A stretch of 64,000 nt of DNA from CAXXOK01 sp963674895 (lineage in GTDB: Bacteria > Bacillota > Clostridia > Christensenellales > Aristaeellaceae): NCBI GenBank assembly GCA_963674895.2, contig CAXXCY010000003.1, positions 1,860,001 to 1,924,000 on the forward strand, given 5' to 3'. The notes under the pieces were generated by a model. That model searched no databases. It saw only the letters and a list, made by a program, of their open reading frames with translations, and was not told the DNA's origin. Positions 7,940 through 15,315 of this stretch are shown piece after piece. Both the position numbers and the translations under genes were made by a program. Position 1 is the stretch's first letter; every line of letters begins with the position of its first letter.

Positions 7940-8825
7940 CGATCCAGTCGATCAGGTCCCGCCAAACCTCCTCGCGGTTGAGCTCGTTGTGCATCTCGTG
8001 CCTTCCGCCTTCATACAGCTTGACCGTCACATCCCGTACGCCCGCGGCCCTGATTTCCGCCGCGACTTTTTGTACGCCCCTGCCGCGCCCGCTGACCGGA
8101 TCGAGAGAACCGGCATAGAGCAAAACCGGCACGTCCTTTTCCATCCCTGCGAGTTTCCAGGGATAGAGGGCTTTCAGCCCCCGGAACATGTCGCGGTACG
8201 CGCCGGCCGTAAACGTAAACCCGCACAGCGGATCGGCAATGTATGCGTCCACCGTCCGTTCGTCGCGCGTAAGCCAGTCCTTCGGGGTGCGCGGCGGCGA
8301 CCAATCGCGGTTATAACCCGCAAAGCTCATGGCCTCCAATAGCTTGGAGGGCTTTTTGCCCGCGCCAAACCAGCAAAACAGGTTGGCCAGCACCAGCCCT
8401 ACGGAAATCAACGGCGGACTGTAATGCCCGGATCCGGACAGCAGCACGCCGTGTAAGCCCCGCCCGTGTTTCAGGCAGTAATTCCGCACCACGAAGCTGC
8501 CCATACTGAGCCCCAGCAGGAAATACGGGACGCCAGGATATTCCGTCTGCGTTTCCTTTCGCAAAGCATGCACATCCTCCACCAGCACGCCGAACCCGCC
8601 GGGGCCGAACCACCCGAGCAGCTCCGCCGTTTCTCCGTGCCCCGGGTAGTTGTGCCCGACGACGAGAATGCCCTCCCGGTTCAGCCGTTTGGCGGTCTCG
8701 TCATAACGGCCGATATGTTCGGCCATGCCGTGCGCGATCTGCACGACGGCGCGGATATCGCCCTCCGGCTTCCAGACGCGCTTTTGCAGAACCTGTCCCG
8801 TTACGGACCGAAAATTCTCCTGCAT
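7926..8825 (-). CDS. Alpha/beta hydrolase, monoacylglycerol lipase-like (S33 group)
   Basis: The 299-residue product has the oxyanion segment AHGMAEH (31-37), the nucleophile elbow GLSMGS with Ser107, a late acid in SLDP and a catalytic His in GGRHEMHNE. This matches Hydrolase_4 (serine aminopeptidase S33) proteins that act as lysophospholipases or monoacylglycerol lipases. There is no signal peptide, so it is cytoplasmic. It is the last gene after nadC on the minus strand with a short gap, but has no evident link to NAD synthesis. Substrate is unknown. Confidence 0.85.
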   Translation of the reverse strand: MQENFRSVTGQVLQKRVWKPEGDIRAVVQIAHGMAEHIGRYDETAKRLNREGILVVGHNYPGHGETAELLGWFGPGGFGVLVEDVHALRKETQTEYPGVPYFLLGLSMGSFVVRNYCLKHGRGLHGVLLSGSGHYSPPLISVGLVLANLFCWFGAGKKPSKLLEAMSFAGYNRDWSPPRTPKDWLTRDERTVDAYIADPLCGFTFTAGAYRDMFRGLKALYPWKLAGMEKDVPVLLYAGSLDPVSGRGRGVQKVAAEIRAAGVRDVTVKLYEGGRHEMHNELNREEVWRDLIDWIVSRL

Positions 8826-8850
8826 CGTATCATTGTTCCTTTCGGCAGAT

Positions 8851-9687
8851 TTAAAGCTGCAGTTTCAGGCTGATGTCCAGCGGATGGACGTGGTTTGTCA
8901 AATCGCCGATCGAGATGCAATCCACGCCCGTGTCCGCCACTTCGCGCAGATCGCGCTGCGCCATGTTGCCGGACGCCTCCACCACGGCGCGGCGGCCGAT
9001 CAGCGCAACCGCCTCCCGCATCCGTTCGATGCTCATGTTGTCCAGCATAATGATATCGGCCTTCGCGTCGAGCGCTTCCCGCACCTGCTCCAGCGTTTCG
9101 GTTTCCACCTCGATTTTCAGTGTGAACGGCGCGCGGGCGCGCGCGGCGCCGACCGCGTTTTTTATCCCCTGCGCCGCCTGAATGTGGTTGTCCTTGATCA
9201 GGATGCCGTCGGCCAGCGAGAAGCGGTGGTTGTGCCCGCCGCCCACGCGCACGGCGTATTTCTCCAGCACCCTGAGCCCGGGCATGGTTTTTCGCGTGTC
9301 CAGGATTTTTACCTCGCAGTCCTTCACCAGATCGACCGCCGCGCGGGTACGCGTGGCGATCCCCGACATATGCTGCATGAGGTTGAGCGCGGTCCGTTCC
9401 CCCGTGAGGATGGAGGCAGCGTCCCCGCCGATCTCCGCGATCACGTCTCCGATTTGAACCCAGTCTCCGTCATGGAAATGGAAATTCACCGAAACTCCCT
9501 CGTCCACATAGGCAAACACGGCCTGTACGGCCTCCGTGCCGCACAGCACGCCCCGCTCCTTGGCGAGAAAGCGCCCCGATATCCGCGTGCCCGGCGGCAC
9601 GGTGCACGCCGTGGTGATATCGCCGGTGTTCACGTCCTCCCAAAGCGCGGTTTCGATGATACGCAGCAGGTATTTTGAATCAATCAT
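8851..9687 (-). CDS. nadC: Nicotinate-nucleotide pyrophosphorylase (carboxylating)
   Basis: NadC converts quinolinate and PRPP to nicotinate mononucleotide, the third step of de novo NAD synthesis. The 278-residue protein carries TARAVDLVKD-type and KILDTRKTMPGLR motifs, GGGHNHRFSLADGILIKDNH, and EVETETLEQ, all typical of type II phosphoribosyltransferases. The start MIDSKYLL at 9687 replaces a longer frame that only shadows nadB; it overlaps the nadB end by 8 bases. Order nadA-nadB-nadC is the common clostridial operon. Confidence 0.96.
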   Translation of the reverse strand: MIDSKYLLRIIETALWEDVNTGDITTACTVPPGTRISGRFLAKERGVLCGTEAVQAVFAYVDEGVSVNFHFHDGDWVQIGDVIAEIGGDAASILTGERTALNLMQHMSGIATRTRAAVDLVKDCEVKILDTRKTMPGLRVLEKYAVRVGGGHNHRFSLADGILIKDNHIQAAQGIKNAVGAARARAPFTLKIEVETETLEQVREALDAKADIIMLDNMSIERMREAVALIGRRAVVEASGNMAQRDLREVADTGVDCISIGDLTNHVHPLDISLKLQL

Positions 9688-11236
9688 GTTGGGAACCCTC
9701 CCCGTCTGTGCGGTAATGCGAGCCCACGGAGACGCGGCGGCCGAGCGCCCCCCGCAGGATCGCCTTCGCCGCCGACGCCATATTATACAGCTCCATTTCC
9801 CGTACCGTGCGCAGCCGGGCATGGCGGAGACGGCCGAGCATCGCCTCAACCTGCGAAAGGCCGTATTCCAGCTCCCCGCCGTTTCTGAGAATGCCGCAGT
9901 ATTTGACCATAATCCCCTTGAGTTCGACGATGCTTTCCTCCGCGTCGATTTCCATATCCCGCGCCGGAGCGCAGGCGGACATATCCATCGGCGGAGGACT
10001 GCCGGCGCTTTGGCCGGCGATGGACATAGCGCAGCGGCGGCCGAACACCAGGCATTCCAGCGTTGAGTTGCTCGCCAGCCGGTTCGCGCCGTGCACGCCC
10101 GTACAGGCCGCCTCGCCGCAGCATAAAAGCCCCTGGATATCGGTCCGGCCCCAGAGGTCGGTCCGTACGCCGCCCATCATGTAATGCTGCACGGGGCCGA
10201 CCGGGATATCGTCCTTGGTTATATCGATCCCATGCTCCAGGCACTTTGCGTAAATGGTAGGGAACCGCTTCATCAAAAACCCGCGGTCCGCAAACGAAAT
10301 GCGCAGGCTTACATACGGCAGCTTCTGCTGCTGAATCTGTTTGTAAATCTCACGGGAAACGATGTCCCGGGGCGCAAGCTCCTTGAGCGGATGCACGCCT
10401 TCCATAAACCGTTCGCCCTTTTCGTTGAGCAGGATGCCGCCCTCCCCGCGGATGGCTTCCGAAATCAGGAAGCACTGCCGGTTGCGGTTCTCCGGCGTAT
10501 ACAGCCCCGTGGGATGAAATTGGATAAACTCCATATCCTTAAGCTGTGCGCCCGCACGCATCGCCATGGCGATTCCGTCCGCGGTGGCGACGACCGGGTT
10601 GGTAGTGTAGCGGTAGATCTGCCCCGCGCCGCCGGACGCAATCACGATGAAATTCGTGCGGTACAGGTGCCAATAATCGTCCTCAAACACAGTCAGCCCC
10701 GCAACACGTCCCCCGTCCGTGACCACATCGGCCACAAAGGCGTTCTCGTGCAGCCGGACGTTCTGCTTTTTCTGCATGGTCTGCTCCAGCGCGCGCACCA
10801 TTTCTATCCCCGTCGCGTCGCCGCCCGCGTGCAGGATGCGGTTGGTGCCGTGACCGCCTTCGCGCGTGGTCATCAACCGCCCCGCGCCGTCCTGATCGAA
10901 CTTCGTGCCGATCTTGAGCATGGTTTCGATCTCGCTGGGGCCTTCCCGCACGATCAGGCGGACGGCCTCCTCGTCGCACATCCCGGCGCCCGCCGTGATG
11001 GTGTCCATGTAATGATACAGGAACTGGTCGTCCTTTTCGGTCACCGCCGCAATGCCGCCCTGCGCCAGCGACGATGAGCTGGTTTCCGTTTTGTTCTTGG
11101 TAAACAGGGCGCAGCGCAGCCCCTCCGGCAGATGGTAGGCGGTGTACAGGCCCGCCAGCCCGCTGCCGATCACAGCGACGTCCACGTCGTGTGTGATAAA
11201 ATCCCCGGGATGACTATCCGTGATATATCGACGCAA
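9680..11236 (-). CDS. nadB: L-aspartate oxidase
   Basis: NadB oxidises L-aspartate to iminoaspartate using FAD, feeding quinolinate synthase. The 518-residue protein shows the dinucleotide motif GSGLAGL (24-30), SSSLAQGGIAA, REGGHGTNRILH with active-site residues, FHPTGL, and HGANRLASNS near the C-terminal third. The start is TTG at 11236 with AGAGG about 9 bases upstream. It follows nadA by 20 bases and overlaps nadC by 8. Confidence 0.95.
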   Translation of the reverse strand: MRRYITDSHPGDFITHDVDVAVIGSGLAGLYTAYHLPEGLRCALFTKNKTETSSSSLAQGGIAAVTEKDDQFLYHYMDTITAGAGMCDEEAVRLIVREGPSEIETMLKIGTKFDQDGAGRLMTTREGGHGTNRILHAGGDATGIEMVRALEQTMQKKQNVRLHENAFVADVVTDGGRVAGLTVFEDDYWHLYRTNFIVIASGGAGQIYRYTTNPVVATADGIAMAMRAGAQLKDMEFIQFHPTGLYTPENRNRQCFLISEAIRGEGGILLNEKGERFMEGVHPLKELAPRDIVSREIYKQIQQQKLPYVSLRISFADRGFLMKRFPTIYAKCLEHGIDITKDDIPVGPVQHYMMGGVRTDLWGRTDIQGLLCCGEAACTGVHGANRLASNSTLECLVFGRRCAMSIAGQSAGSPPPMDMSACAPARDMEIDAEESIVELKGIMVKYCGILRNGGELEYGLSQVEAMLGRLRHARLRTVREMELYNMASAAKAILRGALGRRVSVGSHYRTDGEGSQHD

Positions 11237-11256
11237 GGCTTTTTCCTCTTTCCGGC

Positions 11257-12168
11257 CTATGCCAGTTCCAGCATACGGTCCAGGCTGTGCCGCGCCCGGT
11301 CCATTTCATCCGCGTCAAGCGTGATTTCATACCGTCCGTACAGCAAGGCGCCGTACAGGTCCTCAAGCGTTGTCTTCTTCATGTCGGCGCAGACGAGCTC
11401 CTGCGTAAGCGGGTAAAACGTCTTGCCGGGATTGTTTTTTGTAAGCTCGTGCAGCGTTCCCGTTTCTGTGGCGATAATATACTCCGCGTTTGCCGACCGC
11501 CTCGCATAATCCAGAATCTGCGCGGTGCTGCCGATGAAGTCCGCCTGGTCCAGCACGGCCTGCCGGCATTCGGGGTGCGCCAGCAGCAGCGCGTCCGGCG
11601 CGGCGGCCTTGGCCTTGAAAACATCCCGCACCGAAAGCCGGTGGTGCACCGGGCAGTAGCCGGAATGCAGGATCACCTCTTTTTCCGAAACCTGCCGGGC
11701 CACATACGCGCCCAGGTTCCGGTCGGGCACAAAAATGATCTGCTGTTCATCCAGGGCTTTCACGATTTTCACGGCGTTGGACGAGGTTACGCATACGTCG
11801 CTTTCCGCCTTCACCGCGCAGGAGGAGTTGACGTAGCAGACGACGGCAGCCTTGGGGTACCGGGCGCGCATACGCCTGACGTCCTGCGGCGAGACCATGT
11901 CCGCCATCGGGCACCCGGCATCCCGCACGGGCAGCAGCACCGTTTTTTGCGGGGACAGGATTTTCGCGCTCTCCGCCATAAACAGGACGCCGCAAAACAC
12001 GATGGTCCCCGCGCCTGTATCCTTCGCCTGTTTGCTCAGCGCAAAGGAATCGCCTGTAAAATCCGCGATCTCCTGAATTTCGTCCGCCTGGTAATAGTGC
12101 GCCAGAATGACCGCATTTTTCTCTTTTTTCAATCGGCGGATTTCCGAAATAATCCGGTCAGTTTCCAT
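11257..12168 (-). CDS. nadA: Quinolinate synthase
   Basis: NadA condenses iminoaspartate with dihydroxyacetone phosphate to quinolinate and needs a [4Fe-4S] cluster. The 303-residue protein has AHYYQ, the first ligand in VFCGVLFMAE, the second in CYVNSSCAVKAESD, HSGYCPVHHR and the late PECRQAVL region. The ATG at 12168 follows AAGGAAC. Only about 33 bases separate it from the T run of the upstream bmp terminator, so it either uses a very compact promoter or depends on read-through. Confidence 0.95.
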   Translation of the reverse strand: METDRIISEIRRLKKEKNAVILAHYYQADEIQEIADFTGDSFALSKQAKDTGAGTIVFCGVLFMAESAKILSPQKTVLLPVRDAGCPMADMVSPQDVRRMRARYPKAAVVCYVNSSCAVKAESDVCVTSSNAVKIVKALDEQQIIFVPDRNLGAYVARQVSEKEVILHSGYCPVHHRLSVRDVFKAKAAAPDALLLAHPECRQAVLDQADFIGSTAQILDYARRSANAEYIIATETGTLHELTKNNPGKTFYPLTQELVCADMKKTTLEDLYGALLYGRYEITLDADEMDRARHSLDRMLELA

Positions 12169-12201
12169 ACTGAATTCGTTCCTTTTCTTCGCGCAATCCC
12201 A

Positions 12202-12241
12202 AAAAAACGCAAACAGCCGCTGCCTAAATACAGCGGCTGTT
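12202..12241 (-). terminator. Rho-independent terminator after the BMP gene
   Basis: AACAGCCGCTG (12212-12222) pairs perfectly with CAGCGGCTGTT (12231-12241) around an 8-base loop. On the minus strand it is followed by GCG and seven T. It lies between the BMP gene and nadA. Confidence 0.85.
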
Positions 12242-12255
12242 ACGCACTGCGCAGT

Positions 12256-13245
12256 CTACCGCGTCGAATCCACGGCGATATCGCCGGCTTCGATCGACAG
12301 CGCCAGTTCGTCCGCCTCCGCCTTCACGGCGTCGGAAACCTGCTGGGGCATATCCTCCGTGCCGTAGCCGATGAAGATGATGCCCGTGGACATATCGGCC
12401 TCCCAGATCGTGCCGCCGTCAAAGACGCCGTCCTCCAGATACCAGGAGATCACCTGGTAAATGCTCTCGCCGATGTTCTTGACCATCGAGCAGATGATGT
12501 GGTCGGGATCGATGTACTTCTGGTCGCTGTCCACGCCGATGGCATAGGTCCCCATCTCCTTGGCGGCTTCAAACACGCCAAGCCCCGTTTTCCCGGCCAC
12601 GGCGAACACCACGTCCGCGCCCGCGGAATACAGCGCAATCCCCAGTTCCTTGCCCTTGTCTGGCAGCTCGTAATCATTGGAATAAACGGGCAGCAGCACC
12701 GTGCCGTCTGGGTTGGCGGCCAGCGCGCCCTGCCTGTAGCCGACGAAGAAATTGTTGATGGTCTCGGAATCCTCGCCGCCCACAAAGCCGACGGTCTGCG
12801 TGGCCGACGTCTTCATGGCGACATAGCCTGCCAGGTACGAGCCCTCGTTTTCCGAATATACGATGGACAGCAGGTTATCCCCCAGGCCGTCCAGCCCGTT
12901 GTCCACAAAGATAAACAGGGTGTCGGGCAGCTGCGGTACCACCTCGGTGAGCGCATCCCAGTACTGCCAGCCGACCGCCACGACGATGTCGTTGGCCTCG
13001 GCGGCATCCACCAGCGAGGTGAGGTATTTGCCTGCGTCCGTCTTGCATTCCACATAGCTTCCGGAAACGCCGAAGTCCTCCTCCAGCCTGCGCAGGCCCT
13101 CGTACGCGCTGTCGTTAAATCCCAGATCGCCCAGCGCCTCGGCAAAACAAACGGCGACTTTCAGGGAATCGCCCTCCGCCGACGCAGCCGGCAAAGCCGT
13201 CAAAACCAATACGGCACACAGAAGAACGGACATGAGTTTCTTCAC
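12256..13245 (-). CDS. BMP family substrate-binding protein (nucleoside-type), orphan
   Basis: The 329-residue protein begins with a Sec signal (MKKLMSVLLCAVLVLTALPA, cleavage after ASA) and then a periplasmic-binding fold of the BMP/PnrA class, whose members bind nucleosides or related solutes for RbsA-type ABC importers. The segment VGWQYWDAL, FVGGEDSETINNF and GKTGLGVFEAA are typical. Most relatives are lipoproteins; no lipobox Cys is seen here. No ATPase or permease gene is adjacent, so the protein must serve transporter parts encoded elsewhere or act as a sensor. The start is GTG at 13245 with AAGGA upstream. Confidence 0.85.
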   Translation of the reverse strand: MKKLMSVLLCAVLVLTALPAASAEGDSLKVAVCFAEALGDLGFNDSAYEGLRRLEEDFGVSGSYVECKTDAGKYLTSLVDAAEANDIVVAVGWQYWDALTEVVPQLPDTLFIFVDNGLDGLGDNLLSIVYSENEGSYLAGYVAMKTSATQTVGFVGGEDSETINNFFVGYRQGALAANPDGTVLLPVYSNDYELPDKGKELGIALYSAGADVVFAVAGKTGLGVFEAAKEMGTYAIGVDSDQKYIDPDHIICSMVKNIGESIYQVISWYLEDGVFDGGTIWEADMSTGIIFIGYGTEDMPQQVSDAVKAEADELALSIEAGDIAVDSTR

Positions 13246-13304
13246 GGGAATTTCATCCTTTCACGCCATGTACAAAGCCAGCGTATTGTGGTTTTTCCGC
13301 CCCC

Positions 13305-13333
13305 ATTATACATGACGGGCAGGGTGAATGCAA
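13305..13333 (-). promoter_or_regulatory. Promoter of the BMP gene
   Basis: On the minus strand TTGCAT, 17 bases, TATAAT (plus coordinates 13328-13333 and 13305-13310). Confidence 0.7.
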
Positions 13334-13358
13334 TCGGACAGGCCGAGGAGTTTTTACC

Positions 13359-13387
13359 TTGACTTTACACGCCGCAGAGACTATGAT
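13359..13387 (+). promoter_or_regulatory. Promoter of the CorA leader and gene
   Basis: TTGACT (13359-13364), 17-base spacer, TATGAT (13382-13387). It gives a leader of about 230 bases before the corA start, unusually long for this window, and divergent from the BMP promoter. Confidence 0.75.
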
Positions 13388-13440
13388 AGGGATAGGGAAT
13401 ATCCTTCCCTTTTCGATTTTGCACAGAAGGAGGAGCGCAC

Positions 13441-13542
13441 GTGGACGCGGACCCATACAGTAGACACTTCGGCATCCACTTCCTGAACGACGAACTGAAC
13501 AAACCGCTCCGAGAGGCTGTGCAGAGGACATCGGCACGGTAA
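13441..13542 (+). CDS. Candidate 33-residue leader peptide upstream of CorA
   Basis: A GTG at 13441 is preceded at 7 bases by a perfect AAGGAGG (13427-13433), the best ribosome site in the leader. The frame reads MDADPYSRHFG then IHFLNDELNKP and ends at TAA 13540-13542 after 33 codons. The peptide opens with Asp, Asp and Pro (DADP) and is followed by a hairpin ATCGGC/GCCGAT (13530-13548) that encloses its stop codon. Known Mg transporter leaders in enterobacteria (mgtL, mgtP, corL) use short peptides rich in Pro or acidic residues to sense Mg through ribosome stability. A similar role here is inference from position and layout; no homologue can be claimed. Confidence 0.6.
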   Translation: MDADPYSRHFGIHFLNDELNKPLREAVQRTSAR

Positions 13543-13567
13543 GCCGATTGCGCTGATGACGAACAGG

Positions 13568-13620
13568 CCTGCTCGGAAGCACCGCCGTCTCTTTGGCGGC
13601 GTACAGAAGGGCAGGTTTTT
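13568..13620 (+). terminator. Attenuator-like hairpin directly before corA
   Basis: CCTGC (13568-13572) pairs with GCAGG (13611-13615), enclosing a second stem CCGCC/GGCGG (13582-13599), and five T follow at 13616-13620. The 3' arm GGGCAGG is also the likely ribosome site of corA, so the same fold could stop transcription or hide the start. It sits between the leader peptide stop and the corA ATG. Confidence 0.6.
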
Positions 13621-13623
13621 CCT

Positions 13624-14556
13624 ATGAAAAGGATTTTTCTGACGGTCGACGATCACCTCACGGAGATCACAACCTTTGAAAAGGGCTGCTGGATCCATTT
13701 GCAGTCGCCCACCAAAGAGGAGATACAAGGTCTCAACGCGCGCTTTGCGCTGGACCCCACGTATCTGCAGGCGGCGCTGGACGAAGAGGAGAGCGCGCGC
13801 ATCGAGCGCGACGGCGACCAGACGCTGATTATCGTGGACGTTCCTTACGTGGAAACGGAGGAAAAGGGCTTCAGCTATTCCACCATCCCGATGGGCATCA
13901 TCATGGTGGACGACGTCATCATCACCGTGTCCATGCGGGAATCCACCCTCATCAGCGATTTCACCGAGGAGCGCGTCCGCGGGTTCTGGACGTTCAAGCG
14001 CACGCGTTTCATTTTGCAGATGCTCAACCGCAACGCATCCCGTTACCTGGGATATTTGAAGCAGATCGACAAGGCGTCTTCCTTCGTGCAGAAGCGCCTG
14101 CAGGAAAGCCTGCGCAACCGGGAGCTCTTCCAGATGATGCAGCTGGAAAAATCTCTGGTGTATTTCTCCACCTCGCTCAAGGGCAACGAGCTGGTGCTGG
14201 AGAAAATGATGCGTATGGATATGCTCCGCAAGTACCCCGAGGACGCGGACCTGCTGGAAGACGTGATCATCGAAAACAAACAGGCCATCGAAATGTGCGC
14301 CATCTACCGCGACATCATGGGCGGCACGATGGACGCCTACGCTTCCATCATCTCCAACAACCTCAACATCGTCATGAAGGTGCTCACCAGCCTGACGGTC
14401 ATGCTCGCCATCCCCACGCTGTTCGCCTCGTTCTGGGGCATGAACACGAAGGTGCCGTGGCAGGGCAATATCATGGGGTTTTGGATCGTGTTCGGGATGA
14501 GCGCCGCGATTACGATCATCGTGTTTTTTATCCTGCGCTGGCGGAAGATGTTTTAA
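13624..14556 (+). CDS. corA: CorA family magnesium (divalent cation) transporter
   Basis: The 310-residue protein has a large N-terminal cytoplasmic domain, a long helix, and two C-terminal membrane segments separated by the signature GMN in WGMNTKVPW, with a basic C-terminus RWRKMF. This is the CorA channel architecture; it forms pentamers passing Mg and sometimes other divalent ions. The length and motif positions are normal. It is single in its transcription unit and preceded by a leader peptide and terminator-like hairpin, which suggests regulation by cation level or translation state. Confidence 0.93.
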   Translation: MKRIFLTVDDHLTEITTFEKGCWIHLQSPTKEEIQGLNARFALDPTYLQAALDEEESARIERDGDQTLIIVDVPYVETEEKGFSYSTIPMGIIMVDDVIITVSMRESTLISDFTEERVRGFWTFKRTRFILQMLNRNASRYLGYLKQIDKASSFVQKRLQESLRNRELFQMMQLEKSLVYFSTSLKGNELVLEKMMRMDMLRKYPEDADLLEDVIIENKQAIEMCAIYRDIMGGTMDAYASIISNNLNIVMKVLTSLTVMLAIPTLFASFWGMNTKVPWQGNIMGFWIVFGMSAAITIIVFFILRWRKMF

Positions 14557-14646
14557 CGCTTTGCTGGCAGGTAAACATTGACTAAAGAACGTGCATGACG
14601 GCGGAAATACGATCGCCAGCATATATGGGATTTATTCAGTGTTTGC

Positions 14647-15195
14647 CTATCCCCGGTGCATGGGGTCGTACCCGCCGGGATACCGCCGGGGCTGTTCGGG
14701 CCGCATCGGCTCCGGGGCGGCCTCCGGCTGCTGCGGATGCATGGGCCTTTGGTATTGCTGGGGCGCGTTTCTCACGGGCTGGGCGCCGCCGCGCAGCAGG
14801 CGGTTGGTTTCCATAATCCCGTTGTGGATGGAAAACATCATCATGATCAGCTCGTACACCATACGGATGACGATGGGCGCGAGCAGCGTCATCAAAAGCC
14901 CCGTCCAGAAGCTGCCGGAAACCATCGTGATAATCCCGTTGATGACCGCGAACAGTACCGAAAGCACGTACAGGAACTTCAGGATCAGCGGAATGATATA
15001 GCGCTCGAAATTCACGTGCGTGGCAATTCGCTTCATCCAGCCGGTATACCGCATCCGGTTTTCCGAACGGATAAAGACGATCGAAACGACGATCGCTCCC
15101 AGCAGCGCCAGCACGCCGCCGATCACATACCATGTGCTCAGCCCGCTGGACAGGTATGCGGAATTCATATTATACAGGGTACTCAGATCTGCCAT
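14647..15195 (-). CDS. Small membrane protein, DUF4282-like
   Basis: The 182-residue protein has one membrane segment at about 22-43, two more between 66 and 112, then the segment APIVIRMVYELIMMMFSIHNG, which resembles the C-terminal helix of DUF4282 proteins. The last 45 residues are a Pro/Gln-rich tail (PQQYQRPMHPQQPEAAPEP) probably facing the cytoplasm. Function is unknown. The ATG at 15195 follows AGGAGGG, and a good promoter lies upstream. It is convergent with corA. Confidence 0.7.
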   Translation of the reverse strand: MADLSTLYNMNSAYLSSGLSTWYVIGGVLALLGAIVVSIVFIRSENRMRYTGWMKRIATHVNFERYIIPLILKFLYVLSVLFAVINGIITMVSGSFWTGLLMTLLAPIVIRMVYELIMMMFSIHNGIMETNRLLRGGAQPVRNAPQQYQRPMHPQQPEAAPEPMRPEQPRRYPGGYDPMHRG

Positions 15196-15256
15196 CGAAT
15201 TTCCCTCCTAATGCTCTATTTACTTTGTGTGCGGATTGCGTTGTGTCGTTTTCATT

Positions 15257-15285
15257 ATTATAGGGAATCCAATCATTTCCGTCAA
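15257..15285 (-). promoter_or_regulatory. Promoter of the DUF4282-like gene
   Basis: On the minus strand TTGACG, 17 bases, TATAAT (plus coordinates 15280-15285 and 15257-15262). Confidence 0.75.
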
Positions 15286-15315
15286 TACCGCACCAATAGC
15301 CGCGAAAGGAACTCT

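Noticed and set aside
13388..13623. M-box (ykoK) Mg riboswitch before corA
   Set aside because: I could not find the conserved M-box segments; the leader is better explained by a short ORF and a terminator-like hairpin.
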